NCBI GenBank assembly: GCA_030601965.1
Contig: JAUWAR010000072.1
Coordinates: forward strand, 1-6,572
DNA from: a bacterium
Lineage (GTDB): Bacteria; Hydrothermota; UBA3073; JACQXS01; JAUWAR01
Length of the DNA: 6,572 bases
Reading direction: 5' to 3'
Position 1 is the stretch's first letter. The number at the start of each line of letters is the position of its first letter. The position numbers and the translations under genes were made by a program. The notes under the pieces are model-generated. The model was given only the letters and a program-made list of their open reading frames with translations, made no database searches and was not told the DNA's origin. Of the stretch, positions 1-5,300 are shown piece by piece.

Positions 1-672
1 TCAGTTCTTGATTATAGAGACCAGGGATTTCTGCCAGAGTGTTTTTTGAATTTTCTTGCCTTATTAGGATGGTCTCCTGGAGGAGATAGAGAAATTATGC
101 CCATTGATGAGACTATAAAGAGATTTAGCCTTGAAAGACTCTCAAAAACACCTGCAATCTTTGATGTAGATAAATTAGAATGGATGAATGGAGAATATAT
201 AAATAGGTTAAGTGATGAGGAACTGTTAGAGAGAATCCAAAGATTCAAAGATCCAAAGATTCAAAGATTCAAAGACTATCCTGAAACCTATCTTTTGAAA
301 GTAGCAAACATTCTGAAGGAGAGGATGAAGAAACTTACAGACTTTTTTGAACTTGGTGCATTCTTTTTTGAGGCACCAAAAGAATATGATGAAAAAGGTA
401 TAAGGAAGTTTTTTAAAGATAAAGAAACTTCAGCAAGACTTACTATTCTTAAGAAGAGGTTTGAGAAACTTGAAAGATTTAATGTTGAGGGTATAGAGGG
501 TGTTATAAGAAATCTTTCAGAAGAGACTGGGATATCTGCGGCAAAAATCATCCATCCAGTGCGTCTGGCACTTACAGGAAAGACTGTTGGACCCAGTCTT
601 TTCCACCTAACAGAAATACTTGGCAAGCAGGAAGTAATTCTCAGGTTAGAAAATGCCATAAAATTCATCTAA
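1..672 (+). CDS. gltX: Glutamyl-tRNA synthetase, C-terminal part (5' end cut by window)
   Basis: Charges tRNA(Glu), or tRNA(Glu/Gln) where the enzyme is non-discriminating, with glutamate in the cytoplasm. The reading frame is open from base 1, so the gene begins before the window; an apparent TTG start at 46 is internal. The first codons read SVLDYRDQGFLPECFLNF followed by LALLGWSPGGDRE, the conserved stretch that directly follows the KMSKS-type motif in bacterial GltX, so that catalytic motif should lie just off the left edge. The remaining roughly 190 residues are the helical anticodon-binding region, ending with the family's conserved PVRLALTGKTVGPSLF and LGKQEVILRL blocks. An eight-base tandem repeat (235-274) makes the local duplication RFKDPKIQRFKD in this helical region. 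The gene ends 46 bases before the next one, which has its own promoter. Family assignment is secure; tRNA specificity cannot be told from this part. Confidence 0.95.
   Translation, partial: SVLDYRDQGFLPECFLNFLALLGWSPGGDREIMPIDETIKRFSLERLSKTPAIFDVDKLEWMNGEYINRLSDEELLERIQRFKDPKIQRFKDYPETYLLKVANILKERMKKLTDFFELGAFFFEAPKEYDEKGIRKFFKDKETSARLTILKKRFEKLERFNVEGIEGVIRNLSEETGISAAKIIHPVRLALTGKTVGPSLFHLTEILGKQEVILRLENAIKFI
235..274 (+). repeat. Tandem octad ATYCAAAG x5 inside gltX
   Basis: Five consecutive copies of an 8-base unit, ATCCAAAG or ATTCAAAG, lie in frame inside gltX. They produce the peptide repeat IQRFKD-PK-IQRFKD. In the sense direction the unit reads without stops in all three frames; the reverse complement of the T version would contain TGA. 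It is read as a local expansion or insertion in a surface helix of the anticodon-binding domain. Confidence 0.8.
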
Positions 673-680
673 TCTTTTTC

Positions 681-709
681 TTGACAAATGAAATGTTTTA
701 AAATATAAC
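681..709 (+). promoter_or_regulatory. Sigma70-type promoter for the phosphorylase gene
   Basis: A perfect -35 box TTGACA (681-686) is followed by a 17-base spacer and the -10 box TATAAC (704-709), which matches TATAAT in five of six positions. The expected start of transcription is about 715-718, immediately before the ATG at 719. The mRNA would therefore have almost no 5' leader. It separates the phosphorylase-bamD-holA group from gltX. Confidence 0.75.
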
Positions 710-718
710 TCTTTTCTA

Positions 719-1576
719 ATGAAAGAAATTAAAGAAAAATTACAAGAAACAATAAAAGCGATAAGAAAAGAAACTGATTTTTCTCCTGATATAGGTATTA
801 TCCTTGGAACGGGACTTGGAAAACTTACAGAAAAGATTGAACCTGAATCAATAATCCCCTATAAACAACTGCCATATTTCCCAACTCCAACTGTGGAAAG
901 TTACGAAGGAAGACTTATATTTGGATACCTGTCTGGTAAAAAAATAGTGGCTATGCAGGGGAGGTTTCATCATTATGAGGGCTATTCAATGGAGCAAGTA
1001 ACTTTTCCTGTGAGAGTGATGAAGTTTCTGGGATGTAATATGCTCATTGTTTCTAATGCCGCAGGTGGGCTTAACCCTTTATTTGAGAGAGGCGATGTAA
1101 TGATTATATCTGACCATATTAATCTTATGGGTGTGAACCCACTTACAGGACCAAATGACGAATCACTTGGGCCAAGATTTCCTGATATGCTTAACATCTA
1201 TGACAGAGACCTTATTAAACTAACAGAAGAAGTGGCTCTTAAAAAAGCAATACCTGTAAAAAGGGGTGTATATGTTGGATTACAGGGACCTACATTTGAG
1301 ACTGGAGCAGAATATAGAATGTTAAGAATAATCAGGGCAGATGCTGTTGGAATGTCCACAGTGCCTGAAGTAATAGTTGCCAGACATATGTCTATGAAGG
1401 TATTGGGACTATCTATAATAACGGATTTGTGTTCCCCTGATGTTCTCCAACCTGTCTCCCATGAGATTGTAATAGCCGCCGCAAATAAGGCAGAACCTAT
1501 ACTCACAAAACTCATAAAAGCAGTTGTTCAAAAGTTGAACGACCCACAAAAGTGGGTGCCCCGAAGTGAAAAGTGA
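719..1576 (+). CDS. punA: Purine nucleoside phosphorylase (PNP/MTAP family)
   Basis: Cytoplasmic enzyme that splits purine nucleosides with phosphate into free base and ribose-1-phosphate, for salvage. Family marks in order: GTGLG phosphate loop (residues 30-34), QGRFHHYEGY (80-89), SNAAGGLNP (112-120), GPTFETGAE (190-198, with the base-binding Glu194), and AVGMSTVPEVIVA (209-221). At the base-recognition position, where classical trimeric 6-oxopurine PNPs have Asn, this protein has Asp236 (IITDLCSPD), as MTAP-like members do, so substrate preference is uncertain. His248 matches the usual ribose-side histidine. The ATG is placed right after a good promoter; no Shine-Dalgarno sequence precedes it, which suggests leaderless translation. 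The protein has 285 residues, about ten more than typical. The extra tail from about residue 273 (NDPQKWVPRSEK) and the TGA stop come from a repeat element shared with selB. It overlaps the next gene by 11 bases. Confidence 0.93.
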   Translation: MKEIKEKLQETIKAIRKETDFSPDIGIILGTGLGKLTEKIEPESIIPYKQLPYFPTPTVESYEGRLIFGYLSGKKIVAMQGRFHHYEGYSMEQVTFPVRVMKFLGCNMLIVSNAAGGLNPLFERGDVMIISDHINLMGVNPLTGPNDESLGPRFPDMLNIYDRDLIKLTEEVALKKAIPVKRGVYVGLQGPTFETGAEYRMLRIIRADAVGMSTVPEVIVARHMSMKVLGLSIITDLCSPDVLQPVSHEIVIAAANKAEPILTKLIKAVVQKLNDPQKWVPRSEK

Positions 1577-1591
1577 AAAGTTAAGAGTTGA
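1538..1591 (+). repeat. Hairpin-plus-heptad element, copy 1 (PNP/bamD junction)
   Basis: The core 1538-1568 reads AACGACCCAC, a 4-base loop AAAA, then GTGGGTGCCCCGAAGTG. It matches a second copy inside selB (4480-4510, opposite strand) at every position except the loop. ACCCAC (1542-1547) pairs with GTGGGT (1552-1557) as a 6-bp hairpin. It is followed by four degenerate heptads from 1564 to 1591 (AAGTGAA, AAGTGAA, AAGTTAA, GAGTTGA). The element supplies the last residues and stop of PNP and the GTG start of the next gene. Confidence 0.8.
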
Positions 1592-2243
1592 AACCCCTCC
1601 CTACTTCTTACTTTCTCTCTGCTTACTACTTACTACTTACTGCTTACTGCTTACTACTGGCTGTGGTGGGCATAAAAAACAGGTAAAACTGGGTGCTGAG
1701 GAAATATTTCGCACCTCAAAGCAATACTTTGACAAAAAGAAATATGGAAAAGCGATAAATGGGTTCAAAAAGGTTATATTTGAACATCCGGGTAGTCATT
1801 GGACAGAACAGGCACAATACTATCTTGCAAAATCTTGTTTTTTGAGTAAAGATTATATAAATGCCGAGATGGAATATGACTTCTTTATAAGGAGTTTTCC
1901 TGAAAGCAGATTTACTGATGATGCCTATTTTGAACTTGCGCTCTCTTATTATAAAGAGTCGCCCCCATATTATCTTGACCAATCCCTTCTAAAAAAAGCA
2001 TACGAGAAATTTGAGACATTTGAATTCAAGTACCCTGATAGCAAATGGCAACCAGAGGCAGAAAAGTATAAACAAAAATGTATTGATAGATTTGTCAAAA
2101 AGGAACTCGCAACAGCAAAATTGTATATTAAACTTGGGAGACCAAAGCCAGCAATTATCTACTTGGAAGATATTCTGAACAAGTATCCTGAAAATAGTTT
2201 CAAGGAAGAAATAGAAGAACTTCTTAGTTCGTTGAATCGTTAA
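1566..2243 (+). CDS. bamD: BamD/YfiO-like outer-membrane assembly lipoprotein
   Basis: Probable lipoprotein with TPR-like repeats, resembling BamD, which holds together the machine that inserts beta-barrel proteins into the outer membrane. The N-terminus has a hydrophobic signal segment (residues about 12-31) ending at TTGC, so Cys33 would be lipid-modified; Thr at -3 is less usual than Leu. After that come paired helices of TPR type: residues 44-80 (AEEIFRTSKQYFDKKKYGKAI, cut here into its helix marks), 83-118 (AQYYLAKSCFLSKDYINAE then FFIRSFPESRF), about 119-160, and 180-220 with AIIYLEDILNKYPEN. The spacing of Tyr, Ala and the HPGS/FPES/YPDS/YPEN turns is typical of the family, and 225 residues fits. 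GTG 1566 is the only usable start, since an in-frame stop lies at 1536 and no ATG precedes the lipobox; no Shine-Dalgarno is visible, so coupling to PNP is likely. Much of the signal peptide is encoded by a period-7 repeat. A CpoB/YbgF-like or other TPR lipoprotein is the alternative. Confidence 0.75.
   Translation: MKSEKLRVETPPYFLLSLCLLLTTYCLLLTTGCGGHKKQVKLGAEEIFRTSKQYFDKKKYGKAINGFKKVIFEHPGSHWTEQAQYYLAKSCFLSKDYINAEMEYDFFIRSFPESRFTDDAYFELALSYYKESPPYYLDQSLLKKAYEKFETFEFKYPDSKWQPEAEKYKQKCIDRFVKKELATAKLYIKLGRPKPAIIYLEDILNKYPENSFKEEIEELLSSLNR
1622..1656 (+). repeat. Tandem heptad CTTACT(A/G) x5 encoding the signal peptide
   Basis: Five consecutive 7-base units (A, A, G, G, A at the last position). 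Read in the bamD frame they give LLLTTYCLLLTT, the hydrophobic core of the signal peptide, ending just before the lipobox Gly-Cys. The sense strand has no stop in any frame, whereas the reverse complement TAGTAAG would. Looser versions of the unit (TTCTTACTTT) extend upstream from about 1604. Confidence 0.85.
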
Positions 2244-2251
2244 TCGGAAAT

Positions 2252-2308
2252 CTGTGGGAAAGGTCTCCTGACCTTGACTTTTTCGGCATCGGGAGATGCC
2301 TCCCACAG
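2252..2308. repeat. GC-rich intergenic element able to form a three-way junction
   Basis: The ends CTGTGGGA (2252-2259) and TCCCACAG (2301-2308) are perfect inverted repeats. Between them lie two further perfect hairpins: AGGTC-TCCT-GACCT (2261-2274) and GGCATC-GGGA-GATGCC (2285-2300). The 57 bases contain 32 G or C, clearly richer than the AT-rich surroundings. GGGAG (2291-2295) can also pair with CTCCC (2300-2304), giving a competing fold. Outside the element TTCGTTG (2228-2234) and CAACGAA (2310-2316) are also complementary. No T-run follows, so it is not a standard terminator. It looks like a miniature palindromic repeat, or a structured RNA leader of holA. Confidence 0.7.
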
Positions 2309-2334
2309 GCAACGAATAACAGTCTTTACAGAGA

Positions 2335-3366
2335 ATGGAAATTAGACATGCACAACTGTTACAGGAACTGAAAGTCGGCAAACTAAGAAATGCCTATCTT
2401 CTTACAGGTGAAAATCAATACATCAAAGAGGAAATAGTCTCAAAGATTACTTCCTTATGTATAAAACCTGAATTTAAGGACCTGGATATGAACACCCTGT
2501 ATGGTGAAGAAGTTGGAGAGTTTTTAATAGAAAAACTCTATACCATCCCTATGGGTTCCAAGAAAAGGCTTTGTATCATCAAAAATGCCCAGAAACTTCC
2601 TGAGAGTTATAAGAAAAAAATTATAGATTATCTTAAAAAACCTTCACAAAACTCTATTCTCATTATGCTTACAATTCAGAATTCAGAATTCAGAATTCAG
2701 AATTCAGAAGGACTCACCATCTGTAAATGCTGGAATCTGCGAGTTTCTGAACTGCATGAATGGATTATTGAATTTGTTCAAACAAAGAAAAGTAACATAG
2801 ACAAAACTGCAGTAGAATTACTTATAGACCTCTTTGGCAGAGACTTATCTCTGCTCTCAACAGAGATTGAAAAACTGGTCCATCTTTCCCGTATTACCAA
2901 AAAGGACATTATTGATATGAAATGCGTGGGTAAAGAAAAGTCTGTTTTTGAATTGACAGATAGTCTTGGAAATAAAGACTATGATGGCGCAGCCAGGGCA
3001 CTTAAGAGTCTTATTGAGTGGAATGAAAAACCAGAAAGGATTCTTGCAATAATTGAAAACCATTTTTCCACTCTTCTGAAGGTTAAAAAGCATGTGCTAA
3101 CGAAGGAAGTAATGAATGGACAAGTGCAAGATAAAATATCAAAACAGATAAAACATCCTGCCTTTGTTATCCGGAAATGCATATCTCAGGCAAGAAATTA
3201 TACCTATGAAGAGATAGTTGATATACTCTCTTTCTTTTATAATATCGACCGCGAGGTTAAATCAGGTATTTATGACAGAGATTTCTTATTAGAGGAGACT
3301 CTATTTAATTTTCACCGCCTTTTTGGCGGAGGTGGGCAGGAATCGAACCTACCGTCCGTCGGCTGA
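2335..3366 (+). CDS. holA: DNA polymerase III subunit delta
   Basis: Clamp-loader subunit that opens the beta sliding clamp as part of the DnaX complex. The N-terminal region carries NAYLLTGENQYIKEEIV (19-35), YTIPMGSKKRLCIIKNAQKL (69-88) and the strand NSILIML (106-112), as in the P-loop-like domain of delta, which lacks a working ATP site. Residues about 150-245 hold the lid region (AVELLIDLFGRDLSLLSTE, FELTDSLGNKD, ERILAIIENHF), and 265-330 form the collar helices (HPAFVIRKCISQARNYTYEEI). A heptad array at 2673-2707 replaces part of the usual sequence after the 106-112 strand with TIQNSEFRIQNSE. The ATG at 2335 gives a normal N-terminus but has only a weak AGAG before it. The final residues 331-343 (GGGGQESNLPSVG) are the antisense of the selenocysteine tRNA gene, and the stop codon lies inside that gene. 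Confidence 0.9.
   Translation: MEIRHAQLLQELKVGKLRNAYLLTGENQYIKEEIVSKITSLCIKPEFKDLDMNTLYGEEVGEFLIEKLYTIPMGSKKRLCIIKNAQKLPESYKKKIIDYLKKPSQNSILIMLTIQNSEFRIQNSEGLTICKCWNLRVSELHEWIIEFVQTKKSNIDKTAVELLIDLFGRDLSLLSTEIEKLVHLSRITKKDIIDMKCVGKEKSVFELTDSLGNKDYDGAARALKSLIEWNEKPERILAIIENHFSTLLKVKKHVLTKEVMNGQVQDKISKQIKHPAFVIRKCISQARNYTYEEIVDILSFFYNIDREVKSGIYDRDFLLEETLFNFHRLFGGGGQESNLPSVG
2673..2707 (+). repeat. Tandem heptad AATTCAG x5 inside holA
   Basis: Five perfect copies of AATTCAG. In frame they encode IQNSEFRIQNSE at residues 114-125 of the delta subunit, between the end of a core strand and the segment preceding HEWIIEFV. The sense strand has no stops in any frame; the reverse unit CTGAATT contains TGA. 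The perfect identity of the units suggests recent expansion. Confidence 0.9.
3315..3329. other. Short hairpin CCGCC-TTTTT-GGCGG at the 3' end of selC
   Basis: A 5-bp perfect inverted repeat with a 5-base loop that includes the last bases of the tRNA gene. In the selC transcript the CCGCC that carries the discriminator base and start of the CCA end can pair with GGCGG in the trailer. It lacks a T-run after it on the - strand, so a classical terminator is not supported. It may affect 3' processing, or be a relative of the palindrome in selA. Confidence 0.35.
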
Positions 3367-3417
3367 CGGACAACTGGATTTGAAGTCCAGCAGAGACACC
3401 AGCCCCTATCCACCTCC
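3324..3417 (-). tRNA. selC: Selenocysteine tRNA (tRNA-Sec, anticodon TCA)
   Basis: Reads UGA codons as selenocysteine when delivered by SelB. All arms can be drawn from the - strand: 8-bp acceptor stem GGAGGTGG/CCACCTCC, 6-bp D stem AGGGGC/GTCTCT with a 4-base TGGT loop, anticodon arm CTGGA-CTTCAAA-TCCAG with anticodon TCA at 3381-3383, long variable arm with 7-bp stem GTCCGTC-AGCC-GACGGAC, and T arm GTAGG-TTCGATT-CCTGC. The 8+5 acceptor/T arrangement, long D stem and long extra arm are the hallmarks of bacterial tRNA-Sec. The discriminator base is G and CCA is encoded (3326-3324). It lies 35 bases downstream of selB on the same strand and is probably co-transcribed. Its 3' half is overlapped antisense by the end of holA. 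Confidence 0.97.
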
Positions 3418-3422
3418 ACTTT

Positions 3423-3450
3423 AAATCTCAAACTCAAAGTACCAAATCCC
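3423..3450. repeat. Degenerate heptads in the selB-selC spacer
   Basis: Four 7-base units beginning with AA (AAATCTC, AAACTCA, AAGTACC, AAATCCC) fill most of the 35-base spacer between selB and selC. The period is visible but the units differ, so this is a weaker case than the arrays in holA and bamD. Confidence 0.4.
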
Positions 3451-3452
3451 AA

Positions 3453-5300
3453 TTATTTTTTTAAGATTCTGACATCTCCAACTCTTTTAGTAAATCCCTG
3501 TCTATCAAAATATTCAAGTAATGGCACTGCATATTTCCTTGTCGTGCCTAATGCCTCTTTTATCTCAGATGCCCTCAATTTTTCCTTGTCTTTGAAAAGA
3601 CCCTTGATAATTCTCTTTGCCTCTTCTATTATGCTTTTGGGAAATATTATGTCCTCTGATACCTTCATCAAAACGCCTTTTTCAATAAGAGCCCTTACAA
3701 GGTCATCTACTTTAATCAGAGGAGGTTGAAATCTATGGGATTCTAAATCTCGGACTATTTGGTCACCACCTTCTAATTTTAAAGAAAATCCCCTTGCCTT
3801 TATATGCCTGCCCCTTGCCTCAATCTCATCAATAATATTTAATATCTCATCAAATGTCTCATCGTCAAATTTAAGACCTATTTTTAGTCTTTCCTTGTCA
3901 ATACCTATTTTGAGAGGATTATCCTTGTGAAATTCCTTTACTTTTGAAACTATCTCATTCTTAATACTGTCTAATTTCTCTTTTTTGAAAATATAGTTTC
4001 CACATATATCAACTTTATCTTTAAGAGAATTTAAAAGGGCATTAAATTTTTCTGGATGAAGTTGTATCTTTTTCTTGACTGTAGATAAGGGTTTAAAACC
4101 ATCTTCAAGAAAAATAGATAATGCCTCTTTATCTGTTGCTTTAAGGAGTTTCTCAAGTCTATCTCTGTTCCCTTTTCTGAATCTGTGATACCTATCCGGG
4201 AGACTATCAATTACTTCTCCCCCACCCAGAAGACCTATACCGGCTTTTCTCAAGATGAATCTATCTCCTCTGATACAAGACATTGGCTCTTCAAGTCTTA
4301 TCTGAGAGAAAAATGGAGTCTCATCTTCTATCTTTCGTGTTCCAATAAGTGCAAGTCTCGCCATAAATTCCCCACTACCGAAATAGACCTTTACAGGTAA
4401 TAAATCCTTTATTAAACCACATTTTTTAATAGGCTCAATATACGCATCAAACTTTTTGGTAGATAAATTTTGCACTTTGCACTTCGGGGCACCCACGAAA
4501 GTGGGTCGTTGCACTTTCCAAATAACGTCTCCCCTTTTTATTTTATCCTTTTCCACCTTCTGTAGATTAATTGCTACCCTCTCACCAGCACTTACGACTT
4601 CTTTTTCTTCATTATGCTCCTGTAGATATCTAACTTTTGTCTTAATCCCGGATGGAATAATTATCAAATCATCTCCCTTTCTTATCTTGCCAGAAACAAG
4701 TGTGCCTGTGATTACAACACCTATTCCCTTGAGTTGAAACACTCTATCAATGAATAAACGGGTAAAAACACCATCTGTAGGTCTATCAGGAATAGAATAA
4801 AGGGTATCATCCAGAATAGACTTAATATCAGTAATGCCCTGGCCTGTCTTTGATGAAAATTCTACTAATGGGGCATCTTTATAACACGAGTCTTTTATGA
4901 GATTTTTAATGTCACCTTTTACTATCTCAATTGTCTCCTCATTAACAAGGTCTATCTTGCTTATTCCGATAATTATCTTTTTTATACCAAGTAATCTTAA
5001 AATATGAAAATGTTCAATTGTTTGAGCCATTACACCCTCATTTGCATCTATAACAAGAAGTCCAATATCAAAACCACCAACACCTGCAATCATATTCTTA
5101 ATGAATCTCTCATGTCCGGGCACATCAATTATTCCCACTCTTTTAGATTTTGGAAGGTCAATATAGGCAAATCCTAAGTCTATTGTGAGACCCCGTCTTT
5201 TTTCCTCTGCCCATCTATCTGTGTCTATACCTGTGAGCGTCTTAATAAGTTCTGTCTTGCCATGGTCCACATGGCCTGCTGTCCCTATTATCTTACCCAT
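3453..5300 (-). CDS. selB: Selenocysteine-specific elongation factor SelB
   Basis: GTPase that binds Sec-tRNA(Sec) and the SECIS hairpin of selenoprotein mRNAs and brings them to the ribosome at UGA codons. The N-terminal GTPase domain shows GHVDHGKT (residues 9-16), the switch region RRGLTIDLGF (35-44), DVPGH (59-63) and SKID (114-117, in place of the usual N/TKxD). Two beta-barrel domains follow (about 175-260 and 283-370, with VFQLKGIGVVITGT and RGDRFILR), then the C-terminal winged-helix domains (about 375-615) that recognise SECIS RNA. The length of 615 is normal. A 48-base repeat insertion adds about 16 residues (263-278) in the linker between the two barrels. The ATG overlaps the end of selA by 13 bases and has no clear Shine-Dalgarno, so translational coupling is likely. 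It stops 35 bases before selC. Confidence 0.96.
   Translation of the reverse strand: MGKIIGTAGHVDHGKTELIKTLTGIDTDRWAEEKRRGLTIDLGFAYIDLPKSKRVGIIDVPGHERFIKNMIAGVGGFDIGLLVIDANEGVMAQTIEHFHILRLLGIKKIIIGISKIDLVNEETIEIVKGDIKNLIKDSCYKDAPLVEFSSKTGQGITDIKSILDDTLYSIPDRPTDGVFTRLFIDRVFQLKGIGVVITGTLVSGKIRKGDDLIIIPSGIKTKVRYLQEHNEEKEVVSAGERVAINLQKVEKDKIKRGDVIWKVQRPTFVGAPKCKVQNLSTKKFDAYIEPIKKCGLIKDLLPVKVYFGSGEFMARLALIGTRKIEDETPFFSQIRLEEPMSCIRGDRFILRKAGIGLLGGGEVIDSLPDRYHRFRKGNRDRLEKLLKATDKEALSIFLEDGFKPLSTVKKKIQLHPEKFNALLNSLKDKVDICGNYIFKKEKLDSIKNEIVSKVKEFHKDNPLKIGIDKERLKIGLKFDDETFDEILNIIDEIEARGRHIKARGFSLKLEGGDQIVRDLESHRFQPPLIKVDDLVRALIEKGVLMKVSEDIIFPKSIIEEAKRIIKGLFKDKEKLRASEIKEALGTTRKYAVPLLEYFDRQGFTKRVGDVRILKK
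4467..4514 (-). repeat. Hairpin-plus-heptad element, copy 2 (inside selB)
   Basis: The core 4480-4510, read on the - strand, is AACGACCCAC, loop TTTC, then GTGGGTGCCCCGAAGTG: identical to the copy at 1538-1568 except for the loop. The 6-bp stem ACCCAC/GTGGGT is conserved. It is flanked on both sides by AAGTGCA-type heptads. Compared with SelB proteins it looks inserted: the sequence reads RGDVIWK, then the extra VQRPTFVGAPKCKVQN, then LSTKKFDAYI. The insertion is in frame and uses a different frame from copy 1. Confidence 0.85.

Noticed and set aside
46..48. TTG as the start of gltX
   Set aside because: The frame is open to base 1 and the upstream residues match the conserved GltX sequence, so the gene is simply cut by the window edge.
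235..274. CRISPR array
   Set aside because: The units are directly adjacent and only eight bases long, without spacers. The same holds for the heptad arrays elsewhere.
288..668. Open frame on the - strand over gltX
   Set aside because: Shadow of the conserved gltX frame; no family resemblance.
673..718. Purine riboswitch before the phosphorylase gene
   Set aside because: The promoter leaves almost no leader, too short for any aptamer.
1542..1576. Possible SECIS hairpin making the PNP stop TGA a selenocysteine codon
   Set aside because: Bacterial SECIS elements lie just downstream of the UGA, but this hairpin is upstream. The codons after the TGA do not extend a PNP-like domain, and the next gene already uses that region in another frame.
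3364..3366. holA TGA as a selenocysteine codon
   Set aside because: It lies in the antisense of the tRNA gene, beyond the natural end of the delta subunit, with no conserved protein after it.
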